From assembly GCA_000768855.1 (NCBI GenBank), contig JRAN01000001.1, positions 62,224 through 126,223 on the forward strand: a stretch of DNA of 64,000 bases, written 5' to 3'. A model generated the notes under the pieces. The model was not told the DNA's origin, did no database searches, and was given only the letters and a program-made list of their open reading frames with translations. Shown here one piece after another: positions 28,928 to 37,863 of this stretch; positions within the stretch are counted from its first letter, which is position 1; the number at the start of each line of letters is the position of its first letter. The translations under genes were made by a program, and so were the position numbers. The stretch is from Porphyromonadaceae bacterium COT-184 OH4590. GTDB lineage: Bacteria; Bacteroidota; Bacteroidia; Bacteroidales; Paludibacteraceae.

Positions 28928-29644
28928 ATGCAGGGCGAACTCCTATATACAGGTAAAACAAAACAAGTTTTTACCACAGACAATCCCGATTATATTATCA
29001 TTCATTACAAGGACGATGCCTTGGCTTACAATGGTATAAAACGAGCCCAGATAGCCAACAAAGGTGTGCTAAACAACAAGATTTCGGCTATCATATACCA
29101 AAAGCTTGAAAAAGAGGGATTTAAAACGCATTTTATAAAACAGCTCAACGCTCGCGACCAACTATGCAAACGTAAGAGCCAGATAATACAGCTTGAGTTT
29201 ATTGTTCGCAACATAGCTGCCGGCTCGATGGCAAAGCGTCTCGGACTCAAGATAGGTACACCGTTTGCGACTCCGGTATTTGAAATCACCTATAAAAACG
29301 ACGAACTATCAGACCCTATAATAAACGAACATCACGCTGTGGCTTTGGGACTTAGCACTTATGAGGAGCTTGCCGAGATACACGATGTAGTTCGACGTCT
29401 CAACACCACACTACAACGCATATTTGCCGAGATAGGCGTTACTTTGGTAGATGTCAAATTTGAGTTTGGCAGAACTCCCGACGGCACTCTTGTGCTTGCC
29501 GACGAAATATCGCCCGATACTACTCGCCTCTGGGATACAAAGACAATGGAGAGTCTCGACCGCGACCGTTTCCGTAAGGATTTAGGCAAAATTTCCGAAG
29601 CCTACGAGGAGATACTCAATCGACTGTCGGCGACAAATGTGTAA
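28928..29644 (+). CDS. purC: SAICAR synthase
   Basis: Phosphoribosylaminoimidazole-succinocarboxamide synthase, 238 residues: couples aspartate to CAIR with ATP in purine synthesis. Signatures are LLYTGKTKQVF at the N-terminus, VRNIAAGSMAKRLG, and ADEISPDTTRLWD near the C-terminus. It begins 6 bp after the amidotransferase gene, forming a two-gene purine operon. Confidence 0.96.
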   Translation: MQGELLYTGKTKQVFTTDNPDYIIIHYKDDALAYNGIKRAQIANKGVLNNKISAIIYQKLEKEGFKTHFIKQLNARDQLCKRKSQIIQLEFIVRNIAAGSMAKRLGLKIGTPFATPVFEITYKNDELSDPIINEHHAVALGLSTYEELAEIHDVVRRLNTTLQRIFAEIGVTLVDVKFEFGRTPDGTLVLADEISPDTTRLWDTKTMESLDRDRFRKDLGKISEAYEEILNRLSATNV

Positions 29645-29840
29645 ACAGCCGAAAGAATGAGACTGTATATCATTGATTGGTGTTTTCTAAAACAGGGTAT
29701 TGATATTCACGTAGATAGTTGTTCGAAAAATAATGAATAGGAATATATAGCCGATTGTTGCGAGTTTTTTTGTTTAGAAACTAATAACTCAAAATTACCA
29801 CATTTCTAAATTCCTAAATTTATACATTTAAAAAATTAAC

Positions 29841-29848
29841 TATCTTTG
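29841..29848 (+). promoter_or_regulatory. -7 element of the CofE-like gene
   Basis: TATCTTTG followed by C, 31 bp before the ATG at 29880. Upstream of it, 29645-29830 is featureless. Confidence 0.55.
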
Positions 29849-29879
29849 CAAAATAAAAATTGTAAAAAAGTTATTCTTT

Positions 29880-30575
29880 ATGGAGTTTAAAGCGAATGAA
29901 GGCAAAGAACTTGCCATTGATATAGAGGGCACAAAATGGCTCCGAATACCTGTCCGTACCCACGTGGTGATGCGTGACGACGACTTGTTTACAGATGTTG
30001 TCGATAAATATACAAAAGATATTCGTCGTCAGGGTGATATAATATTTTGTAGCGAAAAGATAGTCGCTATAACACAGGGACGTTCTTACCCGATAGACGA
30101 GATAAAACCTTCGTGGCTGGCTAAATTTCTGGTTAAGTTTGTCTATAAGTCGCCTCATGGCATCGGTCTTGGCAGTCCGTACACAATGCAGTTGGCGTTG
30201 GAAGATGTGGGCGTGCCTCGTATTTTGCTTGGTTGTGTGGCTGCTGCTGTTACCAAACCGTTTGGTGTGCGAGGTGCTTTCTATAAAGTTTGTGGCAAAA
30301 AGGCTTATGCTATCGACGGACCTTGCGATTATACGCTGCCTCCATACAACAAATACGCAAAGAAAGCACCGCTAAATCCCGACCGTGTTGCGCGTGAGAT
30401 GAAAAACAAACTCGGAGATGAGTTTGTGGTACTCGATGCCAATGACCTAAACGTTGACATATTGGGTAAATCATCGAAATCGCTTGATGAAAAATTTCTA
30501 AAAGCATTATTCAAAGACAATCCACTCGGGCAGTCGGCCCAACAGACCCCTATAGCTATTGTTCGCAAAGCATAA
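29880..30575 (+). CDS. F420-0:gamma-glutamyl ligase-like (CofE family) protein
   Basis: A 231-residue protein with the F420_ligase fold: WLRIPVRTHVV at the N-terminus, GDIIFCSEKIVAITQGR, and AAAVTKPFGVRGAFYKVCG. In archaea and actinobacteria CofE adds glutamates to coenzyme F420. No other F420 gene is seen here and Bacteroidota are not known to make F420, so the true substrate is probably different. It ends 31 bp before lgt, possibly in the same transcript. Confidence 0.8.
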   Translation: MEFKANEGKELAIDIEGTKWLRIPVRTHVVMRDDDLFTDVVDKYTKDIRRQGDIIFCSEKIVAITQGRSYPIDEIKPSWLAKFLVKFVYKSPHGIGLGSPYTMQLALEDVGVPRILLGCVAAAVTKPFGVRGAFYKVCGKKAYAIDGPCDYTLPPYNKYAKKAPLNPDRVAREMKNKLGDEFVVLDANDLNVDILGKSSKSLDEKFLKALFKDNPLGQSAQQTPIAIVRKA

Positions 30576-30606
30576 TCCATTTATTTATAAATAAAACATA
30601 ATCAAT

Positions 30607-31455
30607 ATGCTTAACTATATCGTTTGGGACGTAGACCCTGAAATATTCTCGTTTGGACCTATCACTCTCCGTTGGTACGGACTTTTGTGGGGTGTGGCTA
30701 TCTATACCGCTTTTCTTATTGTTACCCGTATATTCAAGCACGAAAATCGCCCTGCTGATTGGTCGGACAAGATGTTTTTCTATGGTGCTATAAGCCTTAT
30801 CATTGGAGCTCGCTTGGGTCATTGCTTGTTTTATGGAGCCGGAGGCGACTTTTGGTATTATTACAAAAATCCTTTTGAAATAATCAAAGTGTGGGAAGGT
30901 GGTCTCTCATCGCATGGTGGTGCTATGGGGCTTTTAGTCGGTATGTGGCTATATACCAAAAATGTAACCAAGAAGTCGTATCTCTACATTCTTGATAGGC
31001 TCGTTATAGGTGTTGCTCTCGGAGGAGCGTTCATAAGGCTCGGTAACCTGATGAACTCCGAAATCTACGGAGAAACCACCGCATTGCCTTGGGGCTTTAT
31101 ATTTGTTAGAGACGGACAGACTGAGCCAAAGCACCCAACCCAAATATATGAAATACTCTATTGCCTTGTTTCGTTTGCCATTACCTATATAATGTATTGG
31201 AAATTTAAGGCCTATCGTCGCTATGGACTTATATTTGGAGTGTTGCTTGTGGCTATTTTTCTCACTCGTTTTCTTCTCGAATTTATCAAAAATCCACAAG
31301 AGGTATTCGAAGTAGGTATGTTACTCAATATGGGGCAGTTGCTAAGTTTACCCCTTGTAATATGGGGCATAGTGCTTATAATAAGAGCTTTGATGAAACC
31401 TGCCGAACTCGAAGACTTTGAGAGAGAGCATAATAAAGGCAAGAAAAAAACTTGA
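30607..31455 (+). CDS. lgt: Prolipoprotein diacylglyceryl transferase
   Basis: Transfers diacylglycerol to the lipobox cysteine of prolipoproteins, in the inner membrane, before signal peptidase II. A 282-residue multi-TM protein; LSSHGGAMGLLVGMW and the Lgt signature IRLGNLMNSEIYGE are present, as is HPTQIYE. It serves lipoproteins such as GldJ. Confidence 0.96.
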   Translation: MLNYIVWDVDPEIFSFGPITLRWYGLLWGVAIYTAFLIVTRIFKHENRPADWSDKMFFYGAISLIIGARLGHCLFYGAGGDFWYYYKNPFEIIKVWEGGLSSHGGAMGLLVGMWLYTKNVTKKSYLYILDRLVIGVALGGAFIRLGNLMNSEIYGETTALPWGFIFVRDGQTEPKHPTQIYEILYCLVSFAITYIMYWKFKAYRRYGLIFGVLLVAIFLTRFLLEFIKNPQEVFEVGMLLNMGQLLSLPLVIWGIVLIIRALMKPAELEDFEREHNKGKKKT

Positions 31456-31514
31456 TACAAATATAAAATAGTGTATATATGTTTGGGCTAGCCCTAAAAT
31501 AACAGGTAGTAGAG

Positions 31515-32018
31515 ATGATTTCAGAATATCTAATGATTGACGAAGATACATTAGACTCTCTTATGGACTTAAATAACAGAGAGCTTACACAGAAACTTTT
31601 TGAAATAGAAGAGAGTGGAAAGTTTGAGCTTATCGATATTGATAAAATTTGGGATGCTCTTCATTGTTTTCTTACTGGCGTTTCTGCTTCTAAACCTATA
31701 GAAGGTGACAAATTAAGTGAAGCTGTTGTAGGAGTTCATAATTTTAATATTGATGATGAAGATGCCGATTTTGTTACTTGTACAGAAAATGATGAATTGG
31801 AAGCAATTATAATTGCAATTGAAAGTGTTGATTTTGACAAGCTTGCAAGTAGTTTTGACCCGAAAGTGTTGAAAAAACATAGAATATATCCTCAAGGAAT
31901 AGAGCAAGATGGTAAGGAGCAGTTAGTTGAGGAATTCAGATATGCACTAACCGAACTTCTTAAATTTTATAAAAAGGCTTTGGATACCAATCATCACGTT
32001 ATAGTAAGTATTCTTTAG
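31515..32018 (+). CDS. DUF1877 (YfbM-like) family protein
   Basis: A 167-residue acidic cytoplasmic protein. IDKIWDALHCFLTGVSAS and the final HHVIVSIL region match the DUF1877/YfbM family; function unknown. Preceded by a short near-palindrome, GGGCTAGCCC at about 31484, of unknown meaning. Confidence 0.82.
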   Translation: MISEYLMIDEDTLDSLMDLNNRELTQKLFEIEESGKFELIDIDKIWDALHCFLTGVSASKPIEGDKLSEAVVGVHNFNIDDEDADFVTCTENDELEAIIIAIESVDFDKLASSFDPKVLKKHRIYPQGIEQDGKEQLVEEFRYALTELLKFYKKALDTNHHVIVSIL

Positions 32019-32134
32019 GCGGTTGAAAAACAAAAAATATTGCTCATATTGGTTTAAAATCACTTATGTACGTGTAAACTCACAATTAGTTTTTGTCTCG
32101 AAGTCGCTACTGGTTTGTGTAATCAATAGAAGCA

Positions 32135-33298
32135 ATGTCGAAACTCTCTATATTTAATCCCGACCACGAAATAGCCTTGGCGAACAACGATAAAAATTTT
32201 AAGCCGAAGAAAAATATTGTCCGCCTTGCCCACGACTTATTGCTATTGCCACTATGGTATGATAGTGGTTGCACTATTTATGTCTCTGCTGCCACTCCAC
32301 AATGGGAGAGTCTTGCCTGTAGCTTGGGTCTTGACTACAATAAGGTCGAAAGTATTGATTATGGCACTATCACCGAACTAAACCTATGGGGCTGGAATAT
32401 AGCTATTTGCTCATCACTTGCCAATAAGGGCATACCCGAAAGGCTTCTCAAAACGGAGGCAGAGCTTGCCACCGTTCGCCGTCTTACTCAGCGTCAAACG
32501 GCAATAGAGGCGATGAGACAAATTAAAAGAATAATATACAGCCCATTACTGCCGGATATGCCTCAGACTTTGACCTCAATTAGTGAGTTGGAGGTGTTTG
32601 TACGACTATTCGGCGATGTGGTGTTAAAGTCGCCATTGAGCGAGAGCGGTAAGGGAGTCTATTTTGCTTCTGCCAATACAATGAATCACAGTATATTGGG
32701 TTGGGTAAAACGAACTATTTCTCAACAGGGTTATATAGTTGCAGAGCGTCGCTACGAGGTACGATACAATTTTGCGATGGAGTTTGCTGTTTCGGGTGAG
32801 AAAGTCTATTTTGATGGATATTCGCTTTTTACTACTAACGGCAAGTCGTACGAAAAAAATATCCTCATACCGGATACTGCCATAGAGCAACTGATTGCAA
32901 AATACGTCCCAATCGAACTAATCGAGAATGTGCGTAATGTATTGATATCGTTTATTAAAAGCAACATATCTCCATATTATAAGGGCTATCTTGGTGTAGA
33001 TATGTTTATTTATTACCACAAAAACGAGTACCGTCTGCATCCGTGTGTAGAGATAAATCTCCGTCCCACAATGGGTTTAGTGGCTAACAGGTTTTTCAAA
33101 AACTATGTAACCGAAGGGCGACAAGGCACATTTAGTGTGGATTTTTATAAAAATCCTAATGAATTGGCAAATGACCATCAATGCCGTCAAAAAGTAAGCC
33201 CCATAGAAGTTGTAAATGGCAGATTAACAAGAGGATATGTGTCGTTGTGCCCTATAATGTCCGATACTCAGTATAGGGTGAGGGTAGAGATAGAATAA
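32135..33298 (+). CDS. Putative ATP-grasp-fold protein, conserved in Bacteroidales
   Basis: A 387-residue cytoplasmic protein starting MSKLSIFNPDHEIALANND. VLKSPLSESGKGVYFA resembles the phosphate-binding loop of ATP-grasp enzymes, and YLGVDMFIY followed by HPCVEINLRPTMG resembles the metal-binding end (Glu and Asn on the last strand). By inference it joins a carboxylate to an amine or thiol using ATP, but the substrate is unknown and no pathway partner is adjacent. Single gene; its end is convergent with a barrel protein gene. Confidence 0.7.
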   Translation: MSKLSIFNPDHEIALANNDKNFKPKKNIVRLAHDLLLLPLWYDSGCTIYVSAATPQWESLACSLGLDYNKVESIDYGTITELNLWGWNIAICSSLANKGIPERLLKTEAELATVRRLTQRQTAIEAMRQIKRIIYSPLLPDMPQTLTSISELEVFVRLFGDVVLKSPLSESGKGVYFASANTMNHSILGWVKRTISQQGYIVAERRYEVRYNFAMEFAVSGEKVYFDGYSLFTTNGKSYEKNILIPDTAIEQLIAKYVPIELIENVRNVLISFIKSNISPYYKGYLGVDMFIYYHKNEYRLHPCVEINLRPTMGLVANRFFKNYVTEGRQGTFSVDFYKNPNELANDHQCRQKVSPIEVVNGRLTRGYVSLCPIMSDTQYRVRVEIE

Positions 33299-33315
33299 AA
33301 GTTCTGTGTGAAATT

Positions 33316-33942
33316 TTACTTGTTTTTGAAAGAAAAACCTATATAAAATCTTGGACCGGTAACAAAATCATTTTGTGGATTTGATATATTAAACATATAA
33401 TCGGTCTTAAATATCAAATGAATACGTTCTGTAATGACATATTCCACTCCGACAAAGGGAATGGTATTCATAAAATAATATTTGCGTACCGATACGGTTT
33501 CGTCGGCTATATAGTCATTCTCTATCGGATGAAATATTTTGATATGAGTACATTCTCCTCTACCGATGGTATTGCCCACAAAAGGCTTAAATCTCCCAAT
33601 CTGTGTGTAATAGTCTAACAAAATTCCCCACCACGTTATCGAAATATTGCTTTTATTTTCATAACTGTGTTTGCTTAAATAACCCTCCGTTCCAACCCTA
33701 AAATGGTCGCTTAGAAATACTTTGACATGTCCGCCTATACCGGCTGTCAGACCGTTTAAGTGTTCTACATATTTGTTGTTTAGCTTGTCTGTAAACTCAA
33801 ACTGTTTGCTTTCGACATATCCGGCGTGTATAAACATACCACCAATAAAACCCTTATATCCAAATGTTTTTTCTTCTTTTTGAGAAAAGGCAAAAATGGA
33901 ATCTACCATTAATACCAATAATAATATTCTTTTTGTCTTCAT
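33316..33942 (-). CDS. Hypothetical outer-membrane beta-barrel protein
   Basis: A 208-residue protein with signal peptide (MKTKRILLLVLMVDSIFAFS) and alternating short amphipathic strands, ending GPRFYIGFSFKNK in the manner of small OmpA/OmpX-like barrels. The function is unknown. It lies 29 bp beyond the buk terminator and no promoter is evident, so some read-through from buk is possible. Confidence 0.7.
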   Translation of the reverse strand: MKTKRILLLVLMVDSIFAFSQKEEKTFGYKGFIGGMFIHAGYVESKQFEFTDKLNNKYVEHLNGLTAGIGGHVKVFLSDHFRVGTEGYLSKHSYENKSNISITWWGILLDYYTQIGRFKPFVGNTIGRGECTHIKIFHPIENDYIADETVSVRKYYFMNTIPFVGVEYVITERIHLIFKTDYMFNISNPQNDFVTGPRFYIGFSFKNK

Positions 33943-33970
33943 TTTTCTATTATATTCATCGTATTAACAA

Positions 33971-34009
33971 AAGATTACAGCGAATAGAAAAAAACGCTGT
34001 AATCTTTTA
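33971..34009 (-). terminator. Terminator of buk
   Basis: AAAGATTACAGCG (33971-33983) and CGCTGTAATCTTT (33996-34008) form a perfect 13-bp stem; the U run on the minus strand is short and partly inside the stem. Confidence 0.75.
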
Positions 34010-34027
34010 TTTCGATTGAAAAACGGT

Positions 34028-35089
34028 TTATTTGTAAACCTTAGCCTCTTCTTCACCACTCAGTACCATTATACCGTGTTGTGCAAGGGCAGGTAGTTCG
34101 TCTTCGCCAGGATATATGGTTACAGGAGCGATGTACTCTACCATCTCTTTTATGTAGTTGGCAAACTCTTTACCGTATGTTATACCACCGGTAAGTATTA
34201 TGGCATCTACTTTACCTTTGAAAACAGTAGCTAAGCTACCAATTTCTTTGGCAATATTATATCCCATTGCATCCCATACGAGTTGAGCGTGTTTGTCGCC
34301 TTCTTTAATACGTTTTTCTACCTCTATACCTGAGTTTGTGCCCAGATGTGCTATAAGACCACCTTTGCCATTACACATTTTTAAAAGTTCTTCTTGCGTA
34401 TATTTGCCTGAAAAACAAAGTTTTACTAGTATAGCCGAAGGTATAGTTCCTGAACGTTCGGGAGAGAAAGGTCCAAATCCAAGAGCATTATTTACATCAA
34501 TAGCTCTACCTTTACCATGTGCTGCACAAGATACTCCACCTCCGATATGTGCTATCACAAGGTTTAGGTCTTCATAGCGTTTGCCGTGTTCTTTGGCGTA
34601 ACGACGAGCCACAGCCTTTTGGTTTAAGCAATGAAAAGTAGAGATACGCGGAAATAGCGGATGTCCGCTAATTCGTGCAATATCGTCCATTTCGTCTGTT
34701 ACCACCGGGTCTGCTATTATTACTCTTGTATTGAAAGCTTTTGCCAATTCAATACCCACCAATGCTCCAAGAGAACAAGCGTGTTCGCCATACTGAGCAG
34801 ATTCTAAGTCTTTTAGCATAGCTTCGTTTACTTCATAGGCACCAGCCTCAATTGGCTTGAGCATACCTCCGCGACCAACTATAATATCGAATTTGGTGTC
34901 AATATTATTCTCTGCAATAAAATTAAGTATTACCTCTTTTCTAAAATCTTTCTGAGAAGCAACAGTAGGGAAGGGTGCTATCTCTTCCGCAGTGTGACGA
35001 AGAGTTTTTTCATAAACATTTTTATCATCTTCAAAAACAGCAATCTTGGTCGAAGTAGAACCCGGATTGATAATCAACATTCTGTACAT
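34028..35089 (-). CDS. buk: Butyrate kinase
   Basis: Interconverts butyryl phosphate plus ADP and butyrate plus ATP. A 353-residue ASKHA-fold kinase with LIINPGSTSTKIAVFED, VGRGGMLKPI, IAHIGGGVSCAAHG and ILTGGITYG. The usual partner phosphate butyryltransferase (ptb) is not adjacent. Divergent from exbB. Related branched-chain acyl phosphates are possible substrates, which would fit the nearby VOR-type oxidoreductase, but this is inference. Confidence 0.95.
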   Translation of the reverse strand: MYRMLIINPGSTSTKIAVFEDDKNVYEKTLRHTAEEIAPFPTVASQKDFRKEVILNFIAENNIDTKFDIIVGRGGMLKPIEAGAYEVNEAMLKDLESAQYGEHACSLGALVGIELAKAFNTRVIIADPVVTDEMDDIARISGHPLFPRISTFHCLNQKAVARRYAKEHGKRYEDLNLVIAHIGGGVSCAAHGKGRAIDVNNALGFGPFSPERSGTIPSAILVKLCFSGKYTQEELLKMCNGKGGLIAHLGTNSGIEVEKRIKEGDKHAQLVWDAMGYNIAKEIGSLATVFKGKVDAIILTGGITYGKEFANYIKEMVEYIAPVTIYPGEDELPALAQHGIMVLSGEEEAKVYK

Positions 35090-35198
35090 AAATTTCTTTT
35101 TTTATTGTTTATTATTAATATTTACTCTGTTAATATAATAGTATTTTAATAGATAAGGTCTTGTATATTAGAGCTTATAAGGTTTAGCATTAAAGTCG

Positions 35199-35206
35199 CA
35201 AAGATA
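35199..35206 (-). promoter_or_regulatory. -7 element of buk
   Basis: TATCTTTG on the minus strand, about 110 bp before the buk start. No clear -33. Confidence 0.45.
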
Positions 35207-35295
35207 ATAAAAATAGTAATACGACATACTATACGATAATATATGTAATATGCTTTTATACTGTAATATCTTGTCTATTTGATGAATAGTAATAT

Positions 35296-35397
35296 TTTGT
35301 CTGGATTGGTTGAAAATTTTTATCTTTGTTGTCAAATGTTAAATTAACGATAAACTCCAATTTTGTTTCTATCAATAAAAAAAAAGTATTATTTTTG
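35296..35397 (+). promoter_or_regulatory. Two tandem promoters of the exbB operon
   Basis: TTTG (35296-35299), 21 bp, TATCTTTG (35321-35328) is a canonical promoter. A second -7 element, TATTTTTG, is at 35390-35397. The rest of the 419-bp buk-exbB gap is AT-rich and featureless. Confidence 0.65.
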
Positions 35398-35508
35398 CAT
35401 TTTGTAGTGTAGTAAATTCAATAAACATATTTAATTGTTTATAATGAAAAGATATAATTACTAATAAAAAATAAACATAATTTTAAATTAAAAAAAATCG
35501 AAATTTTT

Positions 35509-36321
35509 ATGGAAACCAAAAAGCAAACAGTAAAAAAAGAGATTAAAAAATCTCGTGGAGTTAATGCAGGTATCGTTATTATAGCGTGTGCCATTCTTGC
35601 TCACCTATTCTTTTATTTGGTATTAGGTAGCGGTTCAAACTTTGAAGACGGCAATACCGACAATCACCCTTTAAACCTTCTTGGAACAATGTTTAAGGGT
35701 GGATTCGTGGTACCTATCATTTTAACCTTATTGCTTACAGTAATAGTACTTTCGGTTGAGCGTTTCTTTGCTTCAAACAAATCGAAAGGTAAAGGTAACT
35801 TGATTAAGTTTGTTGCTGACGTAAAGGCAGAATTGGCAAAAGGTAATATCGAAGCTGCTCAAAGCCTTTGTGATAAACAACAAGGTGCTGTAGCTGCTAT
35901 CGTTGATGCCGGACTTCACAAATATCGCGAAGTAGAGTCACTTGATATTCCAAAAGAGCTTAAAGTACAAGCTATTAAAGACGAAATTGAAGAGGCTACC
36001 GCTATTCAACTTCCTTCGTTGCAACAAAACTTGCCTATCATCGCTACTATATCTACTCTCGGTACATTGATTGGCCTTTTTGGTACAGTGTTGGGTATGA
36101 TCAAATCGTTCCAAGCTCTTGCCGGTGCCGGTGGTGTTGACTCAATGGCTCTTTCCGTAGGTATCTCTGAGGCTCTTGTAAATACTGCTTCGGGTATTGC
36201 TACAGGTGCTTTGGCTATCATCTCTTACTCTTACTATAGCGGTAAAGTTGATAATATGACTTATGCTATCGAAGAAGTTAGCTTTGCTTTGGCACAAACT
36301 TACGCCGAAACACATAAATAA
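35509..36321 (+). CDS. exbB: ExbB/TolQ proton channel subunit
   Basis: Inner-membrane MotA/TolQ/ExbB-family protein of 270 residues that uses the proton gradient to drive TonB. TM helices lie at about 24-42, 63-85 and two near the C-terminus; ATISTLGTLIGLFGTVLGMI and NTASGIATGALAIISYSYYS are the conserved channel helices. First gene of exbB-exbD-exbD-tonB plus a small membrane protein. Confidence 0.95.
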   Translation: METKKQTVKKEIKKSRGVNAGIVIIACAILAHLFFYLVLGSGSNFEDGNTDNHPLNLLGTMFKGGFVVPIILTLLLTVIVLSVERFFASNKSKGKGNLIKFVADVKAELAKGNIEAAQSLCDKQQGAVAAIVDAGLHKYREVESLDIPKELKVQAIKDEIEEATAIQLPSLQQNLPIIATISTLGTLIGLFGTVLGMIKSFQALAGAGGVDSMALSVGISEALVNTASGIATGALAIISYSYYSGKVDNMTYAIEEVSFALAQTYAETHK

Positions 36322-36422
36322 TTAAACAAAACAAAGTATTAATGAAGTTTTATAATATCTTTTGGTATAATACGAATTTCGAATAAAAGATATAATAAAT
36401 TTCAAAAAATAATATAAAATTT

Positions 36423-37109
36423 ATGGGAAAAGTAAAGGTAAAAAAACAGAGTACATTCATTGATATGACTGCGATGAGTGATGTTACTGTACTGTTGCTT
36501 ACGTTCTTTATGCTTACTTCCACTTTTATGCAAAAGGAGCCGATTACGGTTAATACACCTGCATCGGTATCGGAGGTAAAAGTACCGGAAACCAATAGCG
36601 TTACTATCCTTGTGGATAAAGACGGCAAGATATTCCTTGCAATGGATAATCCGGCAGAACTGCAAAGAACAACGGAGGCAGTAGCAGCACACTATAATGT
36701 TACTTTTACGCCTGCACAACAAAATGCTATAAGAAAATTAACCTCTTTTGGAGTACCTATTAGAGATTTGCCTGCATATTTGGATAAAACTGTAGAAAAA
36801 CAGGATGCCTATGTGCAAGAACAGCTCAAAATCCCTAATAATCCACGTATTGGAATACCAAATGGAGGTAGTGAAAATATAACAGGCGATGATGCAACTG
36901 CCGCTAACAAAATCGACCCTAACAACGAATTTAAAGTTTGGATCGAAAGTGCCACCAAAGGCAAGGCTATCGGTGAGGTTAAATTGGCTATAAAAGCTGA
37001 TAAAACTACCGACTATAAGGTTGTAAAAAAAGTAATAAGTGATTTGAGAGATTTGCGTAAAAACGAATATCTTTTGGTAACGAATTTGAGGACTGCTTCG
37101 TCAGACTAA
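36423..37109 (+). CDS. exbD: ExbD/TolR family protein, first copy
   Basis: A 228-residue protein with one N-terminal TM helix, FIDMTAMSDVTVLLLTFFML, containing the conserved aspartate of the proton path, and a periplasmic domain. Longer than Escherichia coli ExbD (141 residues) because of an insert in the periplasmic part, common in Bacteroidetes. Confidence 0.92.
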   Translation: MGKVKVKKQSTFIDMTAMSDVTVLLLTFFMLTSTFMQKEPITVNTPASVSEVKVPETNSVTILVDKDGKIFLAMDNPAELQRTTEAVAAHYNVTFTPAQQNAIRKLTSFGVPIRDLPAYLDKTVEKQDAYVQEQLKIPNNPRIGIPNGGSENITGDDATAANKIDPNNEFKVWIESATKGKAIGEVKLAIKADKTTDYKVVKKVISDLRDLRKNEYLLVTNLRTASSD

Positions 37110-37145
37110 TTTTATTAATTTTTAAACACAAGAAAGGACAAAAAT

Positions 37146-37841
37146 ATGTCAGAAGTACAAGTAAATGATGATGGTGGAAAGAAAAAAGGAAGGCAGAAAA
37201 AGCAAGTCCTAAGAGTGGACTTCACTCCTATGGTGGATATGAATATGTTGCTTATAACCTTTTTTATGTTCAGTACCACGTTGCTCAAACCTCAAGTTAT
37301 GAATATAAGTATGCCCTCAAAAGAGAAAGCCGAAGAGGGTTCGGGAACAGAGTTCCGTGCTTCTACCGCTTTAACTATTCTTTTGGGCGACGAAAATGAT
37401 ATATACTATTATGAAGGTATGCCTACCGAAGCTGATTGGAACGATACTGCTTATCTTAAACGTACTACATACAATGAAGATGGTATTCGTGCGGTTTTGA
37501 TGAAAAAAAATGATGGTACATATCAGAAAATTCAGGAACTCAAAGAGAAACGAAGTAAAGGAACTATTAGTGAACAGTTTTTTACAGAGAAGGTAACTGA
37601 AATACAGACAGAGGCAAATAAAAACTTAAAGATAGCACCTAACGTTTTGATAAAGCCTACAGATAATTCATCCTATAAAAATATGGTGGATGCTCTCGAC
37701 GAAATGTTGGTGTGTAATATAGGTTTCTATCAAATAGGAGAACTTACCGACGGCGATAGATATTTGCTTTACCTAAAATCAAATAAAACTAAACCCGATT
37801 ATTTGACCGACGCTCAAAAAAAGGATTTAGGTATTAACTAA
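37146..37841 (+). CDS. exbD: ExbD/TolR family protein, second copy
   Basis: A 231-residue paralogue of the preceding gene. Its TM segment is VDFTPMVDMNMLLITFFMFS, with the conserved Asp, followed by a periplasmic domain. Two different ExbD copies next to one ExbB are a usual Bacteroidetes arrangement and suggest a hetero-oligomeric ExbD. Confidence 0.92.
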   Translation: MSEVQVNDDGGKKKGRQKKQVLRVDFTPMVDMNMLLITFFMFSTTLLKPQVMNISMPSKEKAEEGSGTEFRASTALTILLGDENDIYYYEGMPTEADWNDTAYLKRTTYNEDGIRAVLMKKNDGTYQKIQELKEKRSKGTISEQFFTEKVTEIQTEANKNLKIAPNVLIKPTDNSSYKNMVDALDEMLVCNIGFYQIGELTDGDRYLLYLKSNKTKPDYLTDAQKKDLGIN

Positions 37842-37863
37842 CTATTAAAAAGAATTTATTGTT

